The notes beneath the pieces are model-generated. The model was not told the origin of the DNA, made no database searches, and saw nothing but the letters and a program-made list of their open reading frames with translations. The translations under genes and the position numbers were made by a program. 32,511 nt of DNA from Clostridia bacterium (GTDB taxonomy: Bacteria; Bacillota_A; Clostridia; Oscillospirales; CAG-272): the NCBI GenBank assembly GCA_017453335.1, contig JAFTKI010000111.1, forward strand, positions 1 through 32,511. The letters run 5' to 3'. Shown here in pieces: positions 22,705 to 30,570 of the stretch; within the stretch, counting starts at the first letter, position 1; each line of letters opens with the position of its first letter.

Positions 22705-23971
22705 ATTCGTTTGCCATCTCCAGCATGCGGTCAACGATCATGTCGCCCGCCTCGGGAACAAGGCAGCTGTGGAAGCACAGCGAGGTTTCATACAGATCAC
22801 AATCGGGCTCAAACGCGCGCTTGGTGGGAATGTAGCCGCAATAGGAGTTGCAAAGCTCCACCACCAGATTGTTTTCAAACTTCGATTCGTTTTTCAGTCT
22901 GCGTCCGAAGTCCACAAAAACCTCACCCGGCAAGCACCAGATACAGGTGTTTCCAAGCACGATGGTCTGGATCCACAGATCCTTATAGGTTGCCGTGTTG
23001 GTGGAATGATAGAACACCAGATTGCGAAGCTTCATCTGGGAATTTCGTTTTGCCAGTGCAATGATCGCATCCATCGCCTGCTCGTCGGTCATCTGTCTTG
23101 TGGGAATGCGGATCAGCTCCTTCTTCACGCACACACCGCCGCCGATCGGCTTATCGTTTTTCATCGCCTCAACAACCTGCTTTGCCAAAGCACGTCCGAT
23201 CTCACGGTAGGTATCGGGAGTGGGACGAGTCACGCGGTCGTCGTTGAGATGGTTGATATCGCCGCAGGTTCCCTGCACAAAGAGGGAAACAAAGTCGGGG
23301 CCGTACAGCTTTTTGAGTTCCTTGGAAAGGATCGAGGAATAGTCGCCCGTATACGCCTCGATATGTCCGCAGCAGCACTGATGGTTGGCATAGTTGATCA
23401 GCGCACCGATCGGCTCACCGTCACGGCGGAAGGTCACCACCGACACGGCAGGATCGATCTCGGAAAGCATCCTTTCAACCTTCATGGGCTTGCGTCCGAA
23501 GGTAATCACCGAGCCGTCCTCCATCACATAGTCGCGGCAGAAGGAGTATCCGTGCAATTCGGAAGCGCCAAAGCTTGCCTCTGCCTCATCCAAACGCTTG
23601 TACGCCAGGATCACGGCATCGGCGGCAAGACGGAAGCAGACATCGCGGTACGGCGCATCGGCAAAGGCGTTGATCTCGGGAGAATCCGAGAAGCTGGCTC
23701 CCCAGTGCGTGTGATTGGAGGTCAGGCAAACGCGCGAAGGATCGATTCCCGTGTACTCCTGAATTCGCTTGGTCACGATGTCGTGCATCTCGGCAGGCAA
23801 CGCACAGCTATCCACGCAAACAATTGCGGAAATCTCACCGCCATCCTCCGCTACCATCGCCTTGACAAACAGGCGATCCTGCACGTCCTTTGCGCACAGA
23901 TTCGAATAATGTCCCCACATCATTCCGCCAAGCGGAGGGGTGATCTCCGTTTCATAAAAAGCAACTCTCAT
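22703..23971 (-). CDS. Neutral/alkaline ceramidase-fold protein
   Basis: A 422-residue protein resembling the N-terminal catalytic domain of neutral ceramidase. It starts YETEITPPLGGMMWGHYS, has the zinc-site-like TSNHTHWGAS (corresponding to T-H-T-H-S-G in ceramidase) and NYANHQCCCG with a further candidate metal His. The nucleophile motif of ceramidase, GDVSPN, aligns with CGDINHL, so the catalytic Ser appears to be Asn. No signal peptide is seen, so it is probably cytosolic. It may be an amide hydrolase with a changed mechanism or an unrelated zinc enzyme on the same fold. AAAGGAG precedes the ATG. It is divergent from the KDPG aldolase operon. Confidence 0.75.
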   Translation of the reverse strand: MRVAFYETEITPPLGGMMWGHYSNLCAKDVQDRLFVKAMVAEDGGEISAIVCVDSCALPAEMHDIVTKRIQEYTGIDPSRVCLTSNHTHWGASFSDSPEINAFADAPYRDVCFRLAADAVILAYKRLDEAEASFGASELHGYSFCRDYVMEDGSVITFGRKPMKVERMLSEIDPAVSVVTFRRDGEPIGALINYANHQCCCGHIEAYTGDYSSILSKELKKLYGPDFVSLFVQGTCGDINHLNDDRVTRPTPDTYREIGRALAKQVVEAMKNDKPIGGGVCVKKELIRIPTRQMTDEQAMDAIIALAKRNSQMKLRNLVFYHSTNTATYKDLWIQTIVLGNTCIWCLPGEVFVDFGRRLKNESKFENNLVVELCNSYCGYIPTKRAFEPDCDLYETSLCFHSCLVPEAGDMIVDRMLEMANE

Positions 23972-24011
23972 TGAAGATTCTCCTTTGCTCTTTTGTATTT
24001 ATTGCAGGTTC

Positions 24012-24040
24012 ATTATACAAAAATCGCCTCTGAAAGTCAA
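24012..24040 (-). promoter_or_regulatory. Promoter of the ceramidase-like gene
   Basis: On the minus strand TTGACT (24040-24035), a 17-base spacer and TATAAT (24017-24012). Confidence 0.78.
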
Positions 24041-24050
24041 GCGATTTTTG
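24018..24050. promoter_or_regulatory. Inverted repeat CAAAAATCGC-N13-GCGATTTTTG, candidate operator
   Basis: Perfect 10-bp arms bracket the -35 box of the ceramidase-like promoter; one arm fills part of the -10/-35 spacer and the other lies just upstream. A bound dimer would block the promoter. The regulator is unknown. Confidence 0.55.
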
Positions 24051-24128
24051 CCCATTCAAAAAATTTGTAAACATAAAAACCAAACGAAAGAAGCGCAATA
24101 ACTGCAAACCAAAGCGCAAGAATGTATA

Positions 24129-24157
24129 TTGACAAGCATTTTATCCTATGCTATAAT
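24129..24157 (+). promoter_or_regulatory. Promoter of the eda-kdgK operon
   Basis: TTGACA, a 17-base spacer and TATAAT form a full consensus promoter. The leader to the start codon is about 140 bases, AT-rich, and holds the inverted repeat TTTGATT-TAT-AATCAAA at 24238-24254, a candidate operator. Confidence 0.82.
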
Positions 24158-24302
24158 ATGCTTGAAAGTTTTATTTACATCAAAAAAGTCAAGATTTCTC
24201 GATTGTTTATCAAAAATATTAAGGAAATCACGGTAGTTTTGATTTATAATCAAAGATGTAAAATCAATCCTTTTATTACCGTTAGGAACAGGAGAAAACA
24301 AC

Positions 24303-24896
24303 ATGAAAAAAAATATGTTTGATACCGTTCGCGTGGTCCCCGTTGTGGTGATCAAGGAGCTGAAGGATACCATCCCCACGCTGCAAGCTTTGTGTGACGG
24401 TGGACTGCCCGTAGCGGAAATCACCTTCCGGACCTCTTGCGCCGCCGATGCGATCCGTCTGGGTACTGAAAAATTCCCCGATATGCATATCGGTGCGGGT
24501 ACCGTCATCAATGCCGAGCAGGCAAAGGCAGCGATCGCAGCAGGTGCGACCTTCATTGTGTCCCCCGGTCTTTCTCCCGAGGTTGCCGAGGTCTGCCGTG
24601 ATGCAGACATTCCCTACATTCCCGGTTGCGTAACCCCCACCGAGATCATGCAGGCGATCTCCTTGGGCATCACCACGCTCAAGTTCTTCCCCGCAAACGT
24701 CTATGGCGGTCTTTCCGCAATCAAGGCACTCTCCGCTCCCTTCCCGCAGGTCAAGTTCCTGCCCACAGGCGGCGTTGACATGAACAACATTTGCGAGTTC
24801 CTCGCCTTTGAAAAGATCATTGCCGTTGGCGGCAGCTTTATGATGAAGGGCGATATCAAAGAAAATTGCAAGAAATTGATGGAGGTCATCCAATGA
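24303..24896 (+). CDS. eda: KDPG/KHG aldolase
   Basis: A 197-residue class I aldolase. The Schiff-base lysine lies in TTLKFFPANVYGG; the substrate-binding Glu and Arg in PVAEITFRT; and the phosphate-site segments are GAGTVINAEQA and PTGGVD. It splits 2-keto-3-deoxy-6-phosphogluconate to pyruvate and glyceraldehyde-3-phosphate, the last step of hexuronate and Entner-Doudoroff degradation. AGGAG precedes the ATG. The next gene, its kinase partner, overlaps by four bases. Confidence 0.95.
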   Translation: MKKNMFDTVRVVPVVVIKELKDTIPTLQALCDGGLPVAEITFRTSCAADAIRLGTEKFPDMHIGAGTVINAEQAKAAIAAGATFIVSPGLSPEVAEVCRDADIPYIPGCVTPTEIMQAISLGITTLKFFPANVYGGLSAIKALSAPFPQVKFLPTGGVDMNNICEFLAFEKIIAVGGSFMMKGDIKENCKKLMEVIQ

Positions 24897-25912
24897 GAGT
24901 TGTAACATTCGGCGAGCTGATGCTCCGCTTGGCGCCCAACGGCTATTACCGTTTCTTCCAAAACGACCAGATGCAGGCTACCTTCGGCGGAGGTGAAGCC
25001 AACGTTGCGGTTTCGCTTGCAAACTACGGTTTGGACAGTGTTTACGTAACCAAGCTCCCCAAGCACGCTATCGGTCAGGCGGCTGTGGACTCCCTACGCT
25101 ATTTCGGCGTTGACACCACGAAGGTGGTTCGCGGCGGCGACCGTGTGGGCATTTATTATTTGGAAAAGGGTGCGTCTCAGCGCGGATCGGTCTGCATTTA
25201 CGACCGTGCGCATTCGGCGATCTCCGAGGCAGCTCGTGAGGATTTCGATTGGGATGCCATTTTTGAGGGTGCCGATTGGTTCCACTTCACGGGAATTACG
25301 CCCGCTCTCGGCAAGAACGTTGTTGAGATCTGTCTGGATGCTTGCAAAGCCGCTAAGGCAAAAGGTGTGAAGATCTCCTGCGACCTCAACTATCGCGGAA
25401 AGCTGTGGACGCGCGCCGAAGCACGCGAGGCTATGACCGAGCTGTGCAAATACGTTGACGTTTGCATCTCCAACGAGGAAGACGCAAAGGACGTGTTCGG
25501 TATTGAGGCGGAAGGCACCGACATCTACGGCGGAAAGCTCAATCACGAGGGCTACAAGTCGGTTGCAAAGCAGCTTGCCGACAAGTTTGGCTTTGAAAAG
25601 GTTGCCATCACGCTCCGCACCTCGATTTCTGCCAGCGATAACGACTGGGCAGGTATGCTGTACGATGGCAAGGACTACTGCTTCTCGAAATCCTACCACC
25701 TGCACATCGTTGACCGTGTAGGAGGTGGGGACTCCTTCGGCGGCGGTTTGATCTACTCGCTCCTGTCGGGCAAATCCTCGCAGGAAGCCATCGAATTCGC
25801 AGTTGCGGCTTCGGCTCTCAAGCACTCGGTGGAAGGCGACTACAACCGCGTTTCGGTCTCCGAGGTTGAAAAGCTTGCAGGCGGCGACGGCAGCGGCAGA
25901 GTTCAGAGATAA
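24893..25912 (+). CDS. kdgK: 2-keto-3-deoxygluconate kinase (PfkB family)
   Basis: A 339-residue PfkB-type sugar kinase. It starts RVVTFGELMLRLAPNGYYRF, carries the GGGEANVAVSLANYG sugar-binding block and the C-terminal catalytic signature DRVGGGDSFGGGLIYSL, where the Asp is the base. It phosphorylates KDG to KDPG, which the overlapping upstream gene product then cleaves. The ATG at 24893 overlaps the aldolase stop (ATGA), with GGAGG eight bases upstream. The sequence fits KDG kinase better than fructokinase because of the aldolase partner and early YRFFQN; fine specificity is inferred. Confidence 0.9.
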   Translation: MRVVTFGELMLRLAPNGYYRFFQNDQMQATFGGGEANVAVSLANYGLDSVYVTKLPKHAIGQAAVDSLRYFGVDTTKVVRGGDRVGIYYLEKGASQRGSVCIYDRAHSAISEAAREDFDWDAIFEGADWFHFTGITPALGKNVVEICLDACKAAKAKGVKISCDLNYRGKLWTRAEAREAMTELCKYVDVCISNEEDAKDVFGIEAEGTDIYGGKLNHEGYKSVAKQLADKFGFEKVAITLRTSISASDNDWAGMLYDGKDYCFSKSYHLHIVDRVGGGDSFGGGLIYSLLSGKSSQEAIEFAVAASALKHSVEGDYNRVSVSEVEKLAGGDGSGRVQR

Positions 25913-25931
25913 AGAAGTAAATAAAAATGAT

Positions 25932-25965
25932 GCGGGGGAAACTTTTTGAAAAAAGTTTCCCCCGC
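25932..25965. terminator. Hairpin terminator after eda-kdgK (16-bp perfect arms)
   Basis: A G5/C5-rich stem with a T5/A5 tip, 16 perfect pairs and a two-base formal loop, 20 bases after the kinase stop. It has the same architecture as the hairpin at 26831-26864. Confidence 0.75.
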
Positions 25966-25994
25966 ACCCCTTTCAAAATCTTTCAGCGCTTAGG

Positions 25995-26045
25995 ACAGCC
26001 GAGCTTTCGTGAATCGCTAAACACGATTCACGAAAGCTCGGCTGT
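25995..26045. repeat. 22-bp perfect inverted repeat with T-run
   Basis: Two perfect 22-bp arms (25995-26016 and 26024-26045) enclose a seven-base loop CTAAACA, and TTTTTG follows on the plus strand. It can act as a second terminator after the kinase gene or as a structured RNA. The stem is longer and less G-rich than a normal terminator. No open frame lies in the 57 bases after it. Confidence 0.75.
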
Positions 26046-26102
26046 TTTTGAGAGGTTTTATTTGGTGCTATACGCTGTTTCGAAACGAAACGGCGTTTTT
26101 CG

Positions 26103-26708
26103 TTAGTTTTTTGGAACAAATACTTTAAACGCTGCCTCTGACATGACGTAAACGTCACCGTCGCGCCGACGTGTGCCGCGCGAGGACACAAAGATCCCCT
26201 CGTCCAAGCCCGAAATCGCGCTCGGCTTCCCTTTGATCAAAATGATCGTTGTTCGTCCCTTCTCTCGCTTCGGCTTGATCAGAACAGACCGCGCTCGGAT
26301 CGGGAAAGGTCCATTAGGCTGCATCTGCTCCCAATAAACCGTCTGATCTTTCTCACATCGAATCGTTGTACCTCGTTTTGCGGTCGCGTTACTGACGTAT
26401 ACCGTGTAAGCCTGCTCCCCTGCTGTGAATTGCACCGTGGTATACAGCTCGGTTTTCTCAACGGTCTTCCCATACTTTTTGTAGTGACCGTAAACCGAAA
26501 GTCTTTCTTCCGTGACACATTCCATCACGTCGCTCACGTCGCAATCCAGCGCAGTACAAATACGGGCGATCGTATCGGTGGTCACGGTTTGGTTCTTGGA
26601 TAGCTTTGCCAGCACACGTGAGCTGATCCCCGTCAGCTCTAACAGATCGGTCTTGCTCATGCCCTTGTCGATGAGCAGCTTCCAAAGCTTTGCATATTCA
26701 ATATACAT
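26103..26708 (-). CDS. XRE/Cro-type HTH regulator with unknown C-terminal domain
   Basis: A 201-residue protein. Residues about 5-66 are a Cro/C1-type helix-turn-helix (LWKLLIDKGMSKTDLLELTGISSRVLAKLSKNQTVTTDTIARICTALDCDVSDVME), of the HTH_26 kind. The remaining 130 residues are beta-like and basic (TTVQFTAGEQAYTVYVSNAT, ARSVLIKPKREKGRTTIILIKG, RRRDGDVYVMSEAAFKVFV). I do not recognise this part, which may sense a ligand or a protein. It has its own strong promoter with an inverted repeat beside it, suggesting autoregulation. It stands alone between long hairpins, unlinked to the metabolic genes on either side. Confidence 0.78.
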   Translation of the reverse strand: MYIEYAKLWKLLIDKGMSKTDLLELTGISSRVLAKLSKNQTVTTDTIARICTALDCDVSDVMECVTEERLSVYGHYKKYGKTVEKTELYTTVQFTAGEQAYTVYVSNATAKRGTTIRCEKDQTVYWEQMQPNGPFPIRARSVLIKPKREKGRTTIILIKGKPSAISGLDEGIFVSSRGTRRRDGDVYVMSEAAFKVFVPKN

Positions 26709-26731
26709 TTCCCCACCGCCTTTCTGCTTTC

Positions 26732-26760
26732 AGTATACCACACACATCCTCATTTGTCAA
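26732..26760 (-). promoter_or_regulatory. Promoter of the XRE gene
   Basis: On the minus strand TTGACA (26760-26755), a 17-base spacer and TATACT (26737-26732). Directly upstream lies ATTTAC-GAAA-GTAAAT (26766-26781), a 6-bp inverted repeat that could be an operator. Confidence 0.75.
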
Positions 26761-26830
26761 TAGAAATTTACGAAAGTAAATATTTTTTATCTTTCAGCAC
26801 AAAATACCACCTTCAAACGAGAAAGCGTTT

Positions 26831-26864
26831 GGGGAGAGGGACTTTTAAAAAAGTCCCTCTCCCC
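26831..26864. terminator. Hairpin after the hydrogenase operon (16-bp perfect arms)
   Basis: GGGGAGAGGGACTTTT pairs perfectly with its complement over a two-base loop, 24 bases after the stop of the hydrogenase gene on the minus strand. It resembles the hairpin at 25932-25965: G-rich base, T/A tip. Confidence 0.72.
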
Positions 26865-26887
26865 TCCATAAAATATCCTATCTCAAA

Positions 26888-28660
26888 TTACTTCTTTTCC
26901 GTAAAAGCTTCTCTTGCAGCGTAGGTGGTGTGCAGAAGCTCGTGAGCCTTGTGAGAGTTGGGCTCGCCAAGGAACTTCTCGTAGAGAGCCTTGATCTGGG
27001 GGTTGTTGTGGCTCTGTCTTACGGTCTGTCTTTCATCCTCGGAATAGAGGGCAGCAGCTCTCTTTGCCTTGAAGGTATCCAGAATATCTGCATCCTCGTT
27101 GGGCAGGAACTGAGGCTTCACGTAAGGCTGACCGCCGCCTGCGATACAACCGCCGGGGCAACCCATGATCTCGATGAACGCGTACTTGCTCTTGCCTGCG
27201 CGGATATCGTCAAGCAGAACCCTTGCGTTCTTCATGCCGTGTGCAACAGCGATCCAGATCTTGGTGCCGTTGATATCGATCTCTGCTTCCTTGATGCCGT
27301 CGAAGCCGCGAACAGCCTCGAACTTCACAAGTCCGTGCTCCTTGCCGGTGAGTGCGAAATAAGCAGTTCTGAGAGCTGCCTCCATAACGCCGCCGGTAAC
27401 ACCGAAGATAACGCCCGCACCCGTGTAATCACCAACGATATCGTTGTCGAATTCTTCATCGGGAAGCTTTACGAAGTCGATACCCGAACGCTTGATCAGC
27501 TTGCCAAGCTCTCTGGTGGTGAGAACTGCATCAACGTCCTTCAGACCGTTGGTCTTAAGCTGGTCTCTTTCCTTCTCGTACTTCTTTGCGGTACAAGGCA
27601 TGATCGAAACAACAAACATATCCTCGGGATTTACGCCGATTTCCTTTGCATAGTAGTGCTTCAGGATCGCACCGAACATCTCGTGAGGAGACTTGCAGGA
27701 GGACAGGTGGCCCAGAAGATCGCCGTAGTTGATCTCTGCGTAGTTAACCCATCCGGGCGAGCAGGAGGTGATCATCGGCAGCTTGCCGCCGTTCTTGATT
27801 CTGCCAAGCAGCTCGGTAGCCTCTTCCATGATGGTCAGGTCTGCTGCATAGTTGGTATCAAATACCTTTTGGAAGCCGAGTCTCTTCAAAGCGGCAACCA
27901 TCTTACCGGTAACGGGAGTACCGATCTTCATGCCGAACTCCTCGCCAAGAGCTGCTCTTACTGCGGGAGCGGTCTGTACAACAACGTACTTGCCTGCCTT
28001 CATTGCTTCGTCAACCAAAGCAATCTCGGACTTCTCCATCAATGCACCCGTGGGACATACGCTTACGCACTGTCCGCAAAGGATACAGGGAGAATCTGCG
28101 AAGGATCTGTTTTCTGCGGGAGCAACAATGGTATTGAATCCGCGCTTCTCAAATCCAAGCACACCCTTGCCGTGTGCATTCTTACATCTTTCCACGCAAC
28201 GTCCGCAAAGAACGCACTTGGAGGTATCTCTGATGATAGAGGGTGTGATCCGGTCGATGGTAACGGGTGTCTGAGAACCAACAAAGCGATCCTCACGCGC
28301 GCCGGTTACCTTTGCAACGTACAACAGCTCGCAGTACTCGTTCTTATCGCACTGCTGGCACTTCATGGAGTGGTTGGAGAGCAGCAGCTCAACCGATGCA
28401 CGTCTTGCGGAAACAGCCTTGGGAGACGAGATGATGATCTCCATCCCCTCGTTTACGGGGTAAACGCAAGATGCAACCAATCCGCGTGCGCCCTTTACTT
28501 CAACCAAGCAAACACGGCAAGAGCCCTTGGAGCATTCGCCGTTGTTAAATGCGCACAGGGTAGGAATGTTATATCCGCACTGCTTTGCGGCTTCCAGAAT
28601 GGTCAATCCTTCATCAACCTGATAGGAAATGCCTTCGATTTTGATATTTACTTTTGCCAT
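26888..28660 (-). CDS. hndD: [FeFe] hydrogenase catalytic subunit (HndD/HydA type)
   Basis: A 590-residue subunit. The N terminus has a plant-type [2Fe-2S] domain (Cys36, 48, 51, 65), then a His-Cys3 [4Fe-4S] site (HSMKCQQCDKNEYC), then two ferredoxin clusters (CVLCGRCVERC and CILCGQCVSVCP). The H-cluster domain has L1 TSCSPGWV, L2 MPCTAKKYE and L3 EIMGCPGGCIAGGG. It makes or oxidises H2 with electrons from ferredoxin and NAD(P)H via the partner subunits. The ATG at 28660 (MAKVNIKIEG) is favoured because the GGGGG site is nine bases before it. In L1 the second Cys of the common TSCCP is Ser; I cannot say whether this is a subfamily norm. Confidence 0.93.
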   Translation of the reverse strand: MAKVNIKIEGISYQVDEGLTILEAAKQCGYNIPTLCAFNNGECSKGSCRVCLVEVKGARGLVASCVYPVNEGMEIIISSPKAVSARRASVELLLSNHSMKCQQCDKNEYCELLYVAKVTGAREDRFVGSQTPVTIDRITPSIIRDTSKCVLCGRCVERCKNAHGKGVLGFEKRGFNTIVAPAENRSFADSPCILCGQCVSVCPTGALMEKSEIALVDEAMKAGKYVVVQTAPAVRAALGEEFGMKIGTPVTGKMVAALKRLGFQKVFDTNYAADLTIMEEATELLGRIKNGGKLPMITSCSPGWVNYAEINYGDLLGHLSSCKSPHEMFGAILKHYYAKEIGVNPEDMFVVSIMPCTAKKYEKERDQLKTNGLKDVDAVLTTRELGKLIKRSGIDFVKLPDEEFDNDIVGDYTGAGVIFGVTGGVMEAALRTAYFALTGKEHGLVKFEAVRGFDGIKEAEIDINGTKIWIAVAHGMKNARVLLDDIRAGKSKYAFIEIMGCPGGCIAGGGQPYVKPQFLPNEDADILDTFKAKRAAALYSEDERQTVRQSHNNPQIKALYEKFLGEPNSHKAHELLHTTYAAREAFTEKK

Positions 28661-28674
28661 GATCATTTTCCCCC

Positions 28675-30570
28675 TTACTTCTTCTCGATCGCCTTGAACT
28701 TACAAGAAGCTACGCACATACCGCACTTGATACACTTGGTCTGGTCGATTCTTCTGGAAGGAAGCTTGTGACCGGGTGCCACGTAGTCAGTCTTAGTGAT
28801 TGCGTTAACAGGACACTGTCTCTCGCAAAGTCCGCAACCGATACACTTATTCTCATCGATAACGTAAGCCATCAGGTTCTTGCATACCTTTGCAGGGCAC
28901 TTCTTATCTACGATATGTGCAATATATTCATCTCTGAAGTGTGTGAGCGTAGACAAAACGGGGTTAGCCGCAGTCTGTCCCAATGCGCACAAGGAACCGG
29001 TCTGAATGGTCTTACCCAGCTCCTCAAGCTCTTCCAGATCTTCCATGGTAGCCTTACCGTCGGTGATCTTGGTCAACAGCTCCAACAGACGCTTGGTACC
29101 GATACGGCAGGGAGAGCACTTACCGCAGGACTCGTCGCAAATGAATTCCATATAGAACTTTGCAACGTCAACCATACAGTTGTCTTCGTCCATAACAATT
29201 GCTCCACCCGAACCCATCATCGAGCCCTTCGCAACCAGCGTATCAAAGTCGATTACCGAATCCAGATCCTTTTCGGTCAAGCATCCGCCCGAAGGACCAC
29301 CCGTCTGGATTGCCTTGAACTTCTTGCCGTCCGGAATACCGCCGCCGATATCATAGATCAGCTCACGCAGAGTGGTACCCATGGGGATCTCCACCAGACC
29401 TACGTTGTTGATCTTACCGCCCAGAGCAAATACCTTGGTACCTCTGGACTTCTCGGTTCCGTACTGTGCAAACTTTGCAGCACCCTCACGCAGAACGTAA
29501 GGAACGCAAGCCAACGTCTCTACGTTGTTTACGATGGTGGGAGAATCCCAAAGTCCCTTTACTGCAGGGAAAGGAGGACGGGGTCTGGGCATACCTCTCT
29601 TACCCTCGATGGAGTTCAGAAGTGCGGTTTCCTCGCCGCAAACGAATGCACCCGCACCGAGACGGATATGTACGCGGAAGGAGAAGTCGGTTCCCAGAAT
29701 GTTATCGCCGAGCAGTCCCATTTCTTCAGCCTGCTGGATGGCTTTTCTCAATCTGTTTACTGCGATGGGGTACTCTGCGCGAACGTAGAAATAACCGTTC
29801 TGTGCGCCGATCGCGTAGCCTGCGATTACCATACCCTCGATAACTGCCAAGGGGTTACCCTCGAGGATCGATCTATCCATGAATGCGCCGGGGTCACCCT
29901 CGTCGCCGTTACATACAACGTACTTTGCACCCTCGGGGTGAGCGTAAGCAAACTGCCACTTTCTACCCGTGGGGAATCCGCCGCCTCCGCGGCCTCTCAA
30001 GCCGGAATCAAGAACCTCTTTGATAACGTCGGCTCTGTCCATCTGCAATGCTCTTGCAAGACCGAGGAACGCACCGGTTCCCAGAGCCTCGTCGATGTTT
30101 TCGGGGTCAATAGCACCGCATCCGTGCAAGGAGATACGAACCTGCTTTTTGTAAAACTCAATTTCATCCTGCTTTACAACCTTTTCCTTGGTCTTGGGAT
30201 CAACGTAAAGCAAACGGTCAACGATCTCTCCGCCGATCAGATCCTTTTCAATGATCTCCTCAACGTCCTCGATCTTTACCAAGCGGTACAGAGTATCCTC
30301 GGGGTAGATCTTAACGAAGGGGCCCTGAGAGCAGAAGCCGAAGCATCCAACCTGGTTTACGGTAACCTCATCGGAAAGGCCCTTCTCTTCAACCAGCTTC
30401 TCAAACTTAGCCTTGATCTCCATGGAGTTGGAGGAAATACAGCCGGTACCGCCGCAAAGAACTACGGCTCTCTTACCGCTGCCACCCTCGATCTTCTTGC
30501 CAAAACGGTCTGCGCAAACCGCACATTTCGCGGAAAGCTCTTCAAAATTCTTAATCTTTTCCATAACCAT
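28675..30570 (-). CDS. hndC: Hydrogenase NuoF-like subunit (HndC/HydB type)
   Basis: A subunit of about 631 residues. It starts with a thioredoxin-like [2Fe-2S] domain (CGGTGC and VGCFGFCSQGP). The NuoF core follows with the FMN/NADH site GRGGGGFPTGRKW, NGDEGDPGAFMDR and GAGAFVCGEETALL, then an SLBB segment and a [4Fe-4S] site ESCGKCSPCRIGT. The C terminus adds two ferredoxin clusters (CIGCGLCERQCP and CIKCGMCVASCK). It binds the pyridine nucleotide and passes electrons to the H2-forming subunit. The ATG at 30570 overlaps the stop of the NuoE-like gene (TGATG); an ATG six bases later has slightly better spacing to GGAGG. The domain set fits electron-bifurcating hydrogenases. Confidence 0.93.
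   Translation of the reverse strand: MVMEKIKNFEELSAKCAVCADRFGKKIEGGSGKRAVVLCGGTGCISSNSMEIKAKFEKLVEEKGLSDEVTVNQVGCFGFCSQGPFVKIYPEDTLYRLVKIEDVEEIIEKDLIGGEIVDRLLYVDPKTKEKVVKQDEIEFYKKQVRISLHGCGAIDPENIDEALGTGAFLGLARALQMDRADVIKEVLDSGLRGRGGGGFPTGRKWQFAYAHPEGAKYVVCNGDEGDPGAFMDRSILEGNPLAVIEGMVIAGYAIGAQNGYFYVRAEYPIAVNRLRKAIQQAEEMGLLGDNILGTDFSFRVHIRLGAGAFVCGEETALLNSIEGKRGMPRPRPPFPAVKGLWDSPTIVNNVETLACVPYVLREGAAKFAQYGTEKSRGTKVFALGGKINNVGLVEIPMGTTLRELIYDIGGGIPDGKKFKAIQTGGPSGGCLTEKDLDSVIDFDTLVAKGSMMGSGGAIVMDEDNCMVDVAKFYMEFICDESCGKCSPCRIGTKRLLELLTKITDGKATMEDLEELEELGKTIQTGSLCALGQTAANPVLSTLTHFRDEYIAHIVDKKCPAKVCKNLMAYVIDENKCIGCGLCERQCPVNAITKTDYVAPGHKLPSRRIDQTKCIKCGMCVASCKFKAIEKK

Noticed and set aside
26084..26104. 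Short hairpin AACGAAA-N7-TTTCGTT as terminator of the XRE gene
   Set aside because: It overlaps the stop codon, the stem is short, and no T-run follows on the minus strand.
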